A stretch of DNA of 64,000 nt from Farysia itapuensis (GCA_023212645.1 JALBYC010000005.1:496001-560000); one strand, 5' to 3'; shown: positions 18,176 through 28,455, counted from the stretch's first letter. Translations and numbers: made by a program. Notes: generated from the letters alone by a model not told the origin.

Positions 18176-20900
18176 TTAAACGGCGGTCTCGGTATCTCTC
18201 TCTTTGTCGGCATCTTTGTCCTTGTTGGTGACTTGTACGCCGCTACTTGCCTGCAACTTGTGCTTGAGCGAAAGGTACTTGCGTCGCTGCTGTGCAGACA
18301 CCGAGGGCTGGATCTTGTCGAGCGCCGTCCAGAAGTGGGACTGGGTGACTTTGACGTTGATAGCGCCAAAGTCGGTGGTGAGTTTGCGACGTTTGCTCGC
18401 AAGCGCGTCGTGTTGGAGTTGGGTATCTGCGGCGTTGTGGAGCAGAATGGTGGATCGTAGGGCCAAGACAGCAGCCTCGCGGACCAGAGCGGCTAGATCG
18501 GCTCCAGAGAAACCTTCCATCCTCGGGTCGCTCGCCAAGGCAGACAGATCGACAATGTCCTGAGCTGTGACTGCACCAGACGCGGTGCTGGAGACAGGCT
18601 CGTCGTTTGGAATGTCTGGCTGTGTGGCGAGGGGCGTCCTCTTGGTCAGAGTTCGCAAAATTTCCAGACGCTCGTCTGGTTTGGGTAGATCAACATACAG
18701 CAGCTTGTCGAGACGGCCGGGTCGACACATGGCCGGATCGATCATATCCGGACGATTAGTGGCAGCAATGACGTACGTCTGAACGCGACTCTCTAGTCCG
18801 TCAAGCTCCGTAAGCAGCGTGTTGACCACTCGACTCGAACTTTCCGACAAGCTATCGTCTCGACGAGGGACCAAAGCGTCGAGCTCGTCAAAGAAAATGA
18901 CGCAAGGAGAGCTGGTGCGTGCTCGTGCAAATACCTGTCGAACAGCCTTTTCCGACTCGCCTACGTACTTGTTGAGCAGCTCTGGGCCTTTTACGCTGAT
19001 GAAATTGGCCCGCGACTCGTTCGCGACTGCTTTGGCCAGCAGTGTTTTACCGCATCCCGGGGGGCCCCAGAGCAAGACTCCCGAGGAAGCGCTCACACCA
19101 ACCGCTCGGAACAGCTCCGGTCGCTTGATCGGCTCGACGATCGCCATGGCCAGCTCTTCGCGAGTCGAGTGCAGCGCACCCACGTCCGCCCATGACACGT
19201 CGGGAACGGTAGCGAAACCTTCTCGCTTCGACGACGGTTGGACAGAGGGCAACGCAACCAGAAAATCATCGTTCGTGATCGCCAATGGCGCCAGCTGCGA
19301 TTCCGTCAAAGGGTTGGTGTGATTCTTGAGAAAAGAGGCTATGGAAGAGTCGCGAATGTGCTCGGGCAACGCCTCAAAGAAGGAGGAAGAGGGACGGACA
19401 TTGTCGTGAACAGGTATTCTGGTAACAGCGGTGGAGTCTACGTTCTCCACAGCATCCGCTGTTTCGACCGGTGTTGAGGGTAAAGTGTCTGCAGGGGTTT
19501 GATCGTCACCCATCTCGATATCGCCCGCTCCATCGCGGGCATGAGAATCCAACTCAGCAAGCTGGGAAATTGGGTGATCCGGAAGGACACCATTGGTCTG
19601 GGTATCGCTGAGCTGTTGAAAGATTCGCTTGACGGCAATGATGCCTGCAGCCGAGGTGAGAGCGGTCAGATCGGCACCAACATACCCAGGCGTCGACTTG
19701 GCCAACGCTCGAAAGTCAAAGTCGCCTGCTAGCCGCAGCTTTTGCGCCAATACACGGAGAATCCTGTACAGTCGGGCAAAAGATAGCAAAGGTCAGTGCC
19801 TCTGTATATCACATGCGATTAGGAGCAGAGCGCAGAGTGTTGAAAGGATCAGGGACTTGAATGGGAGCCCGAAGGCTTCACAGCACATAACGACCCATGC
19901 CGCTAGCGTAAATATTGTTGTGCATCACATCCTGCTCTTGACTCTGCTTCGTGCTGCCATGTACTTACTGTTCACGTCCCTCCTCATCAGGAACGCCCAT
20001 CGCGATCTCATGATCGAAGCGACCGGCTCGCCGTAATGCTGGGTCGAGACTGTCAGGACGGTTGGTGGCGCCAATGATCATGACCGGCTTTCCGTCGGTC
20101 TTTTCCCAACTCAGGTCGTCGAGAGAGGTGAGAAGCTGGGCAACAATTCTTCTCTCCATCTCGCGTTGTGCGGTCTCTCGTTTGGGCGTGATAGCATCAA
20201 TCTCGTCAATGAAGAGGATGCATGGAGCTATGGAAGCTGCTTCGTCGAAAGTGTCGCGAATTGTCTTCTCCGACTCTCCAGAGGTGCCAGATACGACCGA
20301 GGGAGCGGAGATAGAAAGAAAGGGTACACCGAGTTCACCAGCCACAGCTCCGGCGAGCATTGTCTTGCCGCATCCAGGTGGACCGTGTAGCAAGACTCCG
20401 CGAGGCGGCTTGACTCCGGTATGTGAGTAGATCTCTGGATGACACAAAGGCATGGCTATGAGCTCCAAGATTTTTTCAATCGCCGACGAGATACCTCCAA
20501 GGTCCGACAAGCGGGTGGCCGGCGGCAAGTACTTGTCGGCTGTATTGAGCAGCTTAGACAGTCCGCCTTTGGGCTTCTTCGCAGCTGACGAAGAGGATGA
20601 GGCGATAGCATCGATCCGTGATGTCCGTGACTTTCGTTTTACTGGTGAAGACGAAGACGGTGATGATTGTCGTGTTCTAGAGGTGGGCTTCAGAGAAGGA
20701 GAATCTAGTGCTCCGTTGTTCTCAGCAATACCATCCTGTTGAGGTTCTTGCTCGCCCTGCTGTCGAGCCAGGGCAGCTGCAGCGGCGGATCCAGGTGGCG
20801 GTGGGGTGGGTATACCGGGTGCGGAAGCGGCGGGAAGGGGCGAATTGAGGGATATCTTGTTACGCGGATTGGCCCATGCGCCTGTTATGGAACGATTCAT
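18176..20900 (-). CDS. RIX7: Ribosome biogenesis AAA ATPase Rix7 (NVL family)
   Basis: Two minus-strand exons, 20900-19969 and 19763-18176, separated by a 205-nt intron (donor GTAAGT, acceptor CAG), give 839 residues. A low-complexity, Lys/Ser-rich N-terminus with a nuclear-localisation-like KRKSR is followed by two AAA modules: D1 Walker A GPPGCGKT near residue 172 with Walker [11 protein letters not shown], and D2 Walker A GPPGCGKT near 544 with Walker [11 protein letters not shown]. The D2 pore context [15 protein letters not shown] and overall order match Rix7/NVL, which extracts Nsa1 from pre-60S particles in the nucleolus. Yeast Rix7 is 837 residues. The intron lies at the end of D1, after [10 protein letters not shown] cannot exclude a further short 5' exon. 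Confidence 0.93.
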
Positions 20901-21229
20901 GACAGACAGAGAGAAGACATGGACGACTGCGCTGACGTGGTGGTGGAAACAGAGTGAGAAGAAAGTTGGTCACAAAAAATGTCGAAAGCAAAAAAAAATC
21001 TTGGACCCGACAGAATATTGACAGCTTCCCACAGACGACTCGGTAGAGGCGAGGATTGGTCCGAAGTATGTTACGAGTGACGTCGGTCGAGCTCGGACAT
21101 GATTCTCACAGATATGCCAAGGTCTCTAATGTTTTACACTCTCGAATGCCAGTGCTGGCTCTACGAATTTTGTCATGAAGATACGAGAAAGCTGACTTCC
21201 TGTGTGTGCTATTGTCTGACGGACAGGCT
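20901..21229. other. Intergenic region upstream of RIX7
   Basis: 329 bp between the RIX7 start and the 3' end of the next minus-strand gene. It contains A-runs on the plus strand at about 20974-20999, including AAAAAAAAA, which read as T-rich promoter sequence for RIX7. I see no gene or RNA in it. Confidence 0.4.
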
Positions 21230-22789
21230 CTAATCTGCAAGATTCTGTTTGGTACGGCTACGAGTGAGGCGTGCTTTCGGTGGTGAAGCCTCTACTTGTG
21301 GCTCCTTTACTGCCGAAATTGAGCCCTTGCTTGTTGCCGAAGCAGCTTTCTTCGCTTGGCCACGTCTAGCAGCTGGTTTTGCTGTTCCTGAAGCATGAGA
21401 TTCGGTCGTCTCGGCGAGGCCATTTGCTTCTGACTTTGGCTTCTTTCGCGCCGGAGAGCGACCTTTGGTGCTCGGTGGATCCATCGAGACGTCGCGTGTT
21501 CTCTTCTTGGCCTCTAAGAAAGTGCTTTGCGTGGGGGCTGCAGCACGCGAGGTGCTACTTTTGGCAACGTCCGTCGTCTTCTTCCTTCGTAAAGTAGCGT
21601 TTGATGCTTTGGACCGGATTGTTGGTGGCGGAACTACCTGGTCATCATTGAGTGCTGGAGGTGGACGGGGTGGGAGAACACTAGCTACTGACTGGGTGGG
21701 GGACCCTGAAGCGGCAAGAGGAGGCATGGACGACGTAATAGGTATTCTCGCTGGCTGGAAAGGGTTTGTTGATGCACCAGCACCAAAGCCTCCTGGAAAC
21801 TGAGGCGTGGGAGAGACGATAGTAGGGCGGGCCTGTGGAGGGGTCTGCCCTGGAATGAAAGCAAAGTTCCTCAGTACGCTTGGTGAAGAAGGCGGTGGAT
21901 CCAATTTGATCGATCCTGCTTGCTGCTGAGGCGATCTGTCAGTTGGAAGAAGGGGTGCAACCACACGAGACCGGTTTCCGTTCGGCAGAGGGTCAGAAGG
22001 CAGGTGCGTGGGTACAGGTAGATCCTGCAATGCTTTCCGGGCCTTTGTAATCTGCGCGCTTAGCGGAGCAGGCTTTTCCTTTACAGACCGCAGCGCAAAT
22101 GATGACGCTTTCTTACCGACGATCCTGGGCTTCTGTGCGTTGTCGAGGACTCCACCGGTACTGCCTCGGCCTGATTGATGATCTGAGCTTGAGCTATTTG
22201 CGGGTGGTTTCTTGCTGGACGAGACTGTGCGATGCGTTTCGAGCTTTTGCGGAAGTTCGGTCGTAGTGATAGCCGGCTCGCTGATGGGGGACGAACTCAG
22301 CATTCCTCTAGCTTTGTGTGCCACAGCAAAGCACGAGGAGGTGATGCAGCCTTCCAACGAGCCAATGAGCTGGAGCAAGCCAGAAAGCACGCCTTCGTAG
22401 GGACGAACAATGGGAGCTATGAGACGGGTCATGAGGATAGCAGCACCAAAGCTTCTTGTGAAGAGCAACCATACCAGGAACAGAGTCTTAATCGAGTCGT
22501 AGAAGGGCACAAACCAAGCAAGGGTATTGTCACATACAGGCTCGAGCTTCTGGAAGATGTTCCACACCAATATGGTCGTAAGTGCCGTGCGTACGCTACT
22601 TCTCCGCTTTCCTCCACCCACTCTTCGTCGCCGAGCAGTCTGCTTGTGATCGCTGGTTGCCTGTGGGTCACGCACTGGACGTTCCGTCTGTCCAAGCTCG
22701 TCCAAACGTGAAATGTTGAGCGACTCGTACGTCTCGCGCATGTCCAGTAGCAAAATGGCGAGCTTGAGGAGCACGTTGATGAGGCCCAT
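21230..22789 (-). CDS. HVA22/TB2/DP1 (REEP/Yop1-like) membrane protein with long basic disordered tail
   Basis: A 519-residue protein with two parts. Residues 1 to about 165 carry hydrophobic segments and the TB2/DP1/HVA22 pattern: W-N-I-F near the start, then LAWFVPFYDSIKTLFLVWLL and RLIAPIVRPYE. Proteins of this family (Yop1, REEP) form hairpins that shape tubular ER. The remaining 350 residues are low-complexity, rich in Ser, Pro, Ala, Lys and Arg, with basic clusters (RKKTTDVAK, SPARKKPKSE, RRGQAKKA) ending near RLTRSRTKQNLAD. Typical Yop1/REEP5 proteins are about 180-200 residues; longer fungal homologues with disordered tails exist. The frame opens at a GTG at 22798, but the ATG is at 22789. 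No intron is apparent. It shares a 405-bp upstream region with cytochrome b5. Confidence 0.78.
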   Translation of the reverse strand: MGLINVLLKLAILLLDMRETYESLNISRLDELGQTERPVRDPQATSDHKQTARRRRVGGGKRRSSVRTALTTILVWNIFQKLEPVCDNTLAWFVPFYDSIKTLFLVWLLFTRSFGAAILMTRLIAPIVRPYEGVLSGLLQLIGSLEGCITSSCFAVAHKARGMLSSSPISEPAITTTELPQKLETHRTVSSSKKPPANSSSSDHQSGRGSTGGVLDNAQKPRIVGKKASSFALRSVKEKPAPLSAQITKARKALQDLPVPTHLPSDPLPNGNRSRVVAPLLPTDRSPQQQAGSIKLDPPPSSPSVLRNFAFIPGQTPPQARPTIVSPTPQFPGGFGAGASTNPFQPARIPITSSMPPLAASGSPTQSVASVLPPRPPPALNDDQVVPPPTIRSKASNATLRRKKTTDVAKSSTSRAAAPTQSTFLEAKKRTRDVSMDPPSTKGRSPARKKPKSEANGLAETTESHASGTAKPAARRGQAKKAASATSKGSISAVKEPQVEASPPKARLTRSRTKQNLAD

Positions 22790-23194
22790 TGTCGCCACCC
22801 AAGCATTCGAGGCGAAGCGCGCCTTTGCCGTTGGGTGTCAACACTCTGATTGATGCTGTCTCGTAGGGAGTGTTGTTCTCTCTTTCTGTTCCAATTGTGG
22901 TTGATTCAAAAGTTCCAAATTCAAAAAGGCAGTTTTGATTGTTAGACTCAAAAATTCCGGTGTATCCGTTAATCCGTTGAAGTGCGTGATTTCCATAAAC
23001 AGCGCTGCAAATTGAAATCGTGAATTGTGGGGCGGTAACTTTAAATTAATGGCCAAGCTCGGATTTGAAATGGAACCGCATTCACAGCACAAAAATTGTC
23101 GGAAGGCGTCTTGTGTCATCCGCTACCCACACATCCTTCTCGACATCCCCATCGCTACAACCACCACAACACCACCCATCCACACATCGCAACC
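22790..23194. promoter_or_regulatory. Divergent promoter region, HVA22-like gene / cytochrome b5
   Basis: 405 bp between two start codons. It is AT-richer than its surroundings, with repeated TTCAAAAxxTTCCAAATTC-like words at about 22908-22965 and GAAATCGTGAATT near 23015. A CA-rich, C-rich leader (about 23120-23190, with ACCACCACAACACC) precedes the cytochrome b5 ATG, as is common in fungal 5' leaders. I see no RNA gene. Confidence 0.45.
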
Positions 23195-23856
23195 ATGTCA
23201 GAGTCAAAGTCAGAGTCAAAGAAGATCACCATGGAGCAGCTCAAGGAGCACACATCGCACGAGGATCTCTGGCTCCTCATTGACGGCAAAGGTGAGCAAA
23301 GAGCATCCCCGAATCTCGGGTGAGAGAGCATAGTAAACTGATCCCGGACTTGCATGCACAGTCTACAACGTCTCCAAGTTCTTGGATGAGGTACGTATTG
23401 ATCCGTGACACTGACCCAGAAGCAGTCGATCCTGACGTGCCCTCCAATACAGCATCCCGGAGGCGATGAAGTCATGATTAGCGAGGCAGGAAAGGACGCT
23501 AGCGAAGCTTTCGAAGACGTCGGACACTCTGAGGACGCTCGTTCTCTCCTCGGTCCCATGCTTGTCGGCGAGCTTGAAGGCGGCGTAAGTACTCTCCAAC
23601 CTTACGAAAGGTTGATGGAAAAGATACTGAACTCGGATTGCGTTTGACAGTCCTCCAAGATCAAGACCAACAGCGGCTCTATCACCAATGAGAACAACCC
23701 CAACCTCAACAGCCAGTGCGTATCCTTCTTGTCGTGCAAGAGTGCTTCCTGCCACTGTCAGACTAACATTTGCATATACCTTTATCCAGCCCCTTCTTCA
23801 TGTTCATCCCTCTTCTGCTGCTCGGCGCTTTCATGGCTTACAAGTACACCTCTTAG
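23195..23856 (+). CDS. CYB5: Cytochrome b5, tail-anchored
   Basis: Five exons, 23195-23291, 23362-23390, 23453-23584, 23651-23715 and 23790-23856, give 129 residues. The haem-binding domain shows [24 protein letters not shown] with axial ligand H43 in HPGG and the second ligand H67 in VGHSEDA. A hydrophilic linker (about residues 86-108) leads to a single C-terminal membrane segment, about residues 109-124 ([16 protein letters not shown]), ending KYTS: the tail anchor of the microsomal form. Cytochrome b5 supplies electrons to fatty-acid desaturases, sterol enzymes and P450s on the ER. All four introns are short (62-74 nt), with GT/AG ends, and the second exon has only 29 nt. This is one of the most intron-rich genes in the window for its size. 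Confidence 0.95.
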
Positions 23857-24128
23857 ACTCAAGTTCACACCGCTCAGGCATTACATTAGTGAAATTGTTC
23901 CATTTGTACTGTGTCGTTCCCAAGGCTCGGTCTGCAAGCACTCAGAAGGGTGTCTGATCTGTGTAAGCTATCTTTGTAGGCTATCGCTATCGCAACTTGA
24001 CTCTGAGTGGAGGAAAACTCGTTTCAAAACAATTTCTACCGTTGCTCTTGAATGACCATGACAGCTCAGGGCAGTCGGAACAGGTGCTGGACTGATAGTC
24101 GAGCAAAACGGCGCCCGCAGCTTGGGCA

Positions 24129-26027
24129 ATGAGCTCTCCCAAGCGCCGACGCACAGCGATCTTGCAACCATCCTTGCCCCGGGTGATTATTGCCCTGGAT
24201 TTGGACGCCTTCTATGTTTCGGCATGTCGCAAGCGAGACCCGTCGCTGGTAGGCATTCCCATCGGAATCCAGCAGAAAGCGTTGGTCGCTACCATTAGCT
24301 ATGAAGCAAGGGAAGCTGGAGTCAACAAGCTTGATTCGATCAAAGAGGCTCTCGTCAAGTGTCCTGACATGGTCCTTGTCAACGGCGAGGATTTGTCTTA
24401 CTTTCGACAGGTCTCGGCGCAAGTCTGGAGACTAGTGCGCAGTGTAGTGTGGAACGGTCAGGTCGAGAAGCTTGGCATGGACGAGTTGTTTTGCGATGTG
24501 ACGCAGATGGTCGATCACCACCTCGCCAGCCGGAAATTGACCGACGATTGCGACGTGTGGTTCGGGTTATCATCGACCCCAAACGAAAATGGTACGTACG
24601 GGTTCACGTACAAGGCATGGCCTTCACTACCGCCAGGCTTTCTCCATCCCGATTCGGCGGTGATACATCTAAACGACACCCCGCCAGATCCGTACCAGCA
24701 ACGCATGCTAGCCGCCGCGCATCTGGCCTACTACCTGCGACAGCGCATCTCCAACGAAGTAGGTTTGACTTGCTCAGCTGGTGTCGCCCATTCAAAGACA
24801 GTGGCCAAACTCGTCGGTGCTCTACACAAGCCAAATCAGCAGACAACGTTCGTTCCTCCTACTTTCCATGCAGCCAACTCTCCGGATCGACTGCTGGGTG
24901 AAGTAAACGCCTTCCTGGATCCTTTGGATCTGCGCAAGCTGACGGGGTTTGGGCGAATTGTGGTAGAAAAGATCCACGAGCATCTATACTCTGGTATTGT
25001 CAAGGAGAAAGATGCCCGACCACAGATTCAAGTAGGCGTAGCTCGAAAGGCGCTGTCTCTAGACGCCATGGTCACACTCTTTGGCGATGTCATAGGGCCT
25101 CGGCTCTGGTCAATACTGTGCGGACGAGATGAAGAGCCGGTAGTCGCCGCTCCAGAGTTCCCTCTGCAGCTTTCGATTGAAGACACATATCCTTCACCCG
25201 GCTTGAGAGGCCACTCGATCTACGAACAAATAGAGATCCTGTCGCACAGCCTGCTACGCCGACTCGAAGTGGAACTGATCAAAGAAAACCAGCAGCCAGA
25301 TGCACTTGATTCGGTGCAGTACGAACCAGTTAGTCTCAGTCAAGAGCTGGACAACACCACGGCGAATAACTCAGCTAAAGCGGTAAACATTCGGGACTAC
25401 ACTGAAAGTGAGCACCGCAATGGTAGGAAGGTGGACTTTGAAAGCAAAACCTGGCTACGCTATCCGCTCAAAGTACGTCTGAGCGTGCGACAAGGCTGGA
25501 GCAATCGAATCTCGAAACAGGCACCAATGCCTGTTGAGATCTTTGATCTGTCACGCAGTCGACCGTCGCGGGCTCAGGCCATCGCCAAAGCCTGCCGTGG
25601 ACTCCTGCGCGCTTTAATCGGAGGCGAAGACGTTGTGGGTGATTCAATGAATCTGATCAACATTGCCGCACTCGAACTTAGTATCAAGAAACCAGCTCGG
25701 GCACTGGACACCTTTTTCACCACCGCCTCGGTTACTCCTCGCGTTGCGCCAGCAGTCCCACCGACAGCCTTTCATGTTGGAGGTGCGGCGATTGATACGG
25801 GCTTTCTTCGCGGCTTGCCTGCGGAATTACGAGCGGAGATCGCCGCAGAGTACGGCATTCATCTCGAGGCACGGGTTGACGCAACACCAGCAGCGAACCT
25901 GTCCTGCCCAGTCTGCGAAGAGCCAATGGAGGTATGGCTGCAGCACGATCACGACCTCTGGCCTGCGACGGGTCTCCCTGATACTACGAGTGATGGTACT
26001 GGTTATGGCAATGAGGATGTGATTTGA
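24129..26027 (+). CDS. Y-family DNA polymerase, Pol iota type
   Basis: A 632-residue single-exon protein. The catalytic palm motifs are present: ALDLDAFYVSACRKRDPSL at about residues 21-40 and MDELFCDVT near 116. The stretch GIQQKALVATISYEAREAG then KLDSIKEALVKCPDMVLVNGED fits Pol iota better than Pol eta, which lacks QQK and NGED in these places. A thumb helix-hairpin-helix follows (LRKLTGFGRIVVEKI). Near residue 560, FLRGLPAELRAEIAAEYG matches the ubiquitin-binding motif (UBM) with its LP core; a CPVC pair close to the C-terminus could be a partial zinc site. Such enzymes carry out error-prone translesion synthesis and bind ubiquitinated PCNA. The gene lies between cytochrome b5 and an orphan. 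Pol eta cannot be formally excluded. Confidence 0.88.
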   Translation: MSSPKRRRTAILQPSLPRVIIALDLDAFYVSACRKRDPSLVGIPIGIQQKALVATISYEAREAGVNKLDSIKEALVKCPDMVLVNGEDLSYFRQVSAQVWRLVRSVVWNGQVEKLGMDELFCDVTQMVDHHLASRKLTDDCDVWFGLSSTPNENGTYGFTYKAWPSLPPGFLHPDSAVIHLNDTPPDPYQQRMLAAAHLAYYLRQRISNEVGLTCSAGVAHSKTVAKLVGALHKPNQQTTFVPPTFHAANSPDRLLGEVNAFLDPLDLRKLTGFGRIVVEKIHEHLYSGIVKEKDARPQIQVGVARKALSLDAMVTLFGDVIGPRLWSILCGRDEEPVVAAPEFPLQLSIEDTYPSPGLRGHSIYEQIEILSHSLLRRLEVELIKENQQPDALDSVQYEPVSLSQELDNTTANNSAKAVNIRDYTESEHRNGRKVDFESKTWLRYPLKVRLSVRQGWSNRISKQAPMPVEIFDLSRSRPSRAQAIAKACRGLLRALIGGEDVVGDSMNLINIAALELSIKKPARALDTFFTTASVTPRVAPAVPPTAFHVGGAAIDTGFLRGLPAELRAEIAAEYGIHLEARVDATPAANLSCPVCEEPMEVWLQHDHDLWPATGLPDTTSDGTGYGNEDVI

Positions 26028-26440
26028 CAGTGGACAGTGTGCTTAGTAGACAATAGCTCATAGTAGCTTGGTTAGCTCAGTTCCCCGCGATGCGAAGTCG
26101 AAGGGATTGTGATTCTTTCACAAATTATTTTTGGTTGGCCGGCCGATACTGGGAAAGTGCTTGTTTTTGGTGCGCTCATCATCCGAGAGTTAGCCGACCC
26201 GGGTGCGCCTATCCCAACACCATCTCCACCCCTGACATTCAATCCGCTCTCACCACTCCATCCGGTCCGCTCCACTGCGCAGTGCCGAGTCTACTTCATT
26301 CCCACTTCATCTTGTTTCAAACCATCACCTTGTCGGCCTAGACACCCCCACTCGAAACATTCATCCGACTTGAATACCGCATTGTCTGTCATCTACCAAC
26401 CTCCCAAATCTTTGCTGCACTCTCTCCTCCAACACGCACT
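26028..26440. other. Intergenic region upstream of the Gln-rich orphan
   Basis: 413 bp between the polymerase stop and the next start codon on the same strand. The right two thirds (about 26200-26430) are C-rich and pyrimidine-rich (CCACTCCATCC, CTCTCTCCTCC), like a fungal 5' leader. A reading frame that enters from 26109 overlaps the next gene in another frame and has no recognisable domain. I see no RNA gene. Confidence 0.4.
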
Positions 26441-27136
26441 ATGGCGCTCAACATGGATGACCTCATCGGCTCGATGCAGCACGGCTTTCATGCTGGCGAT
26501 CGAGGTAACGAGCTCAACGAAATCCGCGAGTCACTCAAAGTCTCGCTCGGTCAACCTCCTTATTCACAGCAGCTTTCGCAACAGCCAAATCGTCCCGGTC
26601 AACAGCAGCATCAGCGTGCACAATGGGATCCGCGATCATCACAACAAAATCACAATTCACTGGACGCAGATGTGGCCATGCTCAGTGCGGATCCCAGCGG
26701 CAGTGGTAGCTCAAGAAATTGGCCGTCTTACCAATATCAGCAACCTCAATCTTCTCACTTCTTTGGAGCGAGCTCTTACGGCAGTCAGGGCAGTACCGGC
26801 AGTAGCGGCTATGGTGCGACAGGGTACGTCCCCGCCCCTGCTAATACTCCGCAACAGACTCCTGTAGAGACCTCAGCTCTTGCCCGTCAATTGCAGACTG
26901 AGCTAGAAAAGGCACGGGAATCTCAAGGCAACCACTATATCACCGAAGTTGACGAACGAGCAGAACAACAGGACTGGCCTCCCAGCATCAGTGCCAACAT
27001 TTCTCCAAATCCAGCAAACTCAACCTTGGCACCGCTGTCATCGCCACCGACAAACGCACAATCAACACGACAACTGCGTGAGCGTACCAGTTCCCCTAGA
27101 CAATATGTCAATGGATTCTCACCCAACTCGTCCTAG
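26441..27136 (+). CDS. Uncharacterised Gln/Ser-rich protein
   Basis: A 231-residue intronless frame with an ATG at 26441 after a long pyrimidine-rich leader. I do not recognise a family. The first 35 residues (MALNMDDLIGSMQHGFHAG, then charged sequence with ELNEIRESLKVSLGQ) look ordered and could be a short amphipathic motif. The rest is low-complexity: Gln-rich (about residues 43-75), Ser/Gly/Tyr-rich (about 85-130) and Pro/Asn/Ser-rich at the end. A short possible helix, SALARQLQTELEKARES, sits near residue 145. No signal peptide or membrane segment is visible. It converges with RPN12, with 142 bp between stop codons. Reality as a gene is supported by frame length, composition and leader, not by homology. 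Confidence 0.62.
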   Translation: MALNMDDLIGSMQHGFHAGDRGNELNEIRESLKVSLGQPPYSQQLSQQPNRPGQQQHQRAQWDPRSSQQNHNSLDADVAMLSADPSGSGSSRNWPSYQYQQPQSSHFFGASSYGSQGSTGSSGYGATGYVPAPANTPQQTPVETSALARQLQTELEKARESQGNHYITEVDERAEQQDWPPSISANISPNPANSTLAPLSSPPTNAQSTRQLRERTSSPRQYVNGFSPNSS

Positions 27137-27278
27137 TCACACTCCCTGTTCTACCTAGACACGTCCCCTCCGCTCTTCTCATGGACACTAGTTCTTCCCC
27201 ATCTGGTTCAGCTCTATTGCAATGCAACTTTCACGTCAATTTGTCTGCACTAACGTGTGGATTGCCAAAACTTAGTCT

Positions 27279-28112
27279 CTAAACAATGCTTTCGAGCTCC
27301 TTTGCAAAAAGAAGGTTCGACGTGATAGTGGCTTTCTTCGGAATCGAGCTGTGGTTGAGTAAAGCCGAGTTGGAGGCGGCAAAGTCGACGGTTTGAGAGG
27401 TTGGGTTGATGGACCAGCCGCGCTCATCGGCGAATTTGAGTACATCTTGTAGGTTGTCAAAGAAGAGCAGCGTGGCGGCGTCGGCGAGAGGCAGAGAGTC
27501 GTACGCCTTCTCCTCGCACGAAGCAATCTCGGTGCGAATCATGTGCATGAGCATGTCGACAAAGAATTGATACTCTTCGCGTGGTGGTTTCTGCTGACTT
27601 GTGCGCCAGACTTTCGAGTAACTGCCTTCCATTAACCATCGTTCGAGATTGACAGGGTGTTGGAGGTACACCGAGTCGCGTACCAGATCGGCTGGAAGTG
27701 TTTCTAGTGCCACATGGAACGCAGCTATTTGATTCGAAGACAGCAAGCGCAACAATTTGAGACCCATCAGAGGCTGGTAGTTGGTCGATTCGCCTAGTTC
27801 GCCGCCCTCATCGTCGTAAAACGCCGACAGAAGAGACAGGTATCGATCAAAGCCGGACACGTCTTTGGCTCGTACAGAGACAAACGCGCCGATCTCCAAG
27901 ACGTCCCTTGCCACACCCCAATCCTTTGCGGAGTTGCCTACTGTGCTTGCCGCTGGTGTGCCCTTCGCCGACGCTTGAGAAGTTGGAACGAGCAGATTTG
28001 ACTCTGTCAGCGCGATCTTTAGCCTGGAAAGCTGCTTTCGAATCGATTCAAGATCTGGCGAAGAGCTCTGAAATGACTGCAAGAGCTGCTTGTGCAGCTT
28101 GTGTACGTCCAT
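27279..28112 (-). CDS. RPN12: 26S proteasome regulatory lid subunit Rpn12 (PSMD8)
   Basis: A 277-residue single-exon protein. The N-terminal helical repeats (HKLHKQLLQSF, then DLESIRKQLSRLKIALTE) and the central block with YQPLMGLKLLRLLSSNQIAAFHVALE match Rpn12/CSN8 PCI-domain proteins; the C-terminal winged-helix part ends with a TVDFAAS strand and FAKELESIV. Rpn12 is the last subunit to join the proteasome lid and licenses its joining to the base. Yeast Rpn12 has 274 residues. The frame opens at a TTG at 28133, but the ATG at 28112 gives the expected length. It is convergent with the Gln-rich orphan. The usual C-terminal helix that helps lid assembly is present. Confidence 0.93.
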   Translation of the reverse strand: MDVHKLHKQLLQSFQSSSPDLESIRKQLSRLKIALTESNLLVPTSQASAKGTPAASTVGNSAKDWGVARDVLEIGAFVSVRAKDVSGFDRYLSLLSAFYDDEGGELGESTNYQPLMGLKLLRLLSSNQIAAFHVALETLPADLVRDSVYLQHPVNLERWLMEGSYSKVWRTSQQKPPREEYQFFVDMLMHMIRTEIASCEEKAYDSLPLADAATLLFFDNLQDVLKFADERGWSINPTSQTVDFAASNSALLNHSSIPKKATITSNLLFAKELESIV

Positions 28113-28455
28113 CCCTACGTGATCTTCTGACAAGTGGGTGGTGTCACGCTAAAGTGTTGTGGTCAGGTGGAGTGATCTCACCCTACGCGGCCTAATTTCA
28201 CGTGATCAGATCTAACACGCCCTGTCATTTTTTTTATTTTCATGAGTTTTGCGCCTTTGCAGTTTGCGAAATTTTAGCGCTCTGCGGGGGCTGTTCAACT
28301 TTGGCATAATGGATGCCCATCTGTTATGCTACATGGTGATTCAAAGCTAGCCGCTGAGATTGAGTGCGTGAGCTTGGTCAAACGCTAGAATGTTATGAAA
28401 TGGAACGTTGTAGTAGCACGTCTGACAAAGTGGAAGATGAAGCGGAACAGAGAGG
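28113..28455. other. Upstream region of RPN12
   Basis: About 340 bp between the RPN12 start and the 3' end of the next minus-strand gene as modelled here. Near 28228-28275 is a T-rich tract (CATTTTTTTTATTTTCATG) followed by GCGAAATTTTAGCGC, a candidate RPN12 core promoter. The left end of the neighbouring gene could extend to 28353 if a second intron is used (see that gene). Confidence 0.4.

Noticed and set aside
26109..26867. A 252-codon plus-strand frame overlapping the Gln-rich orphan
   Set aside because: The frame runs through the pyrimidine-rich leader and the orphan in a different phase, without a recognisable domain. The frame starting at 26441 has the better composition.
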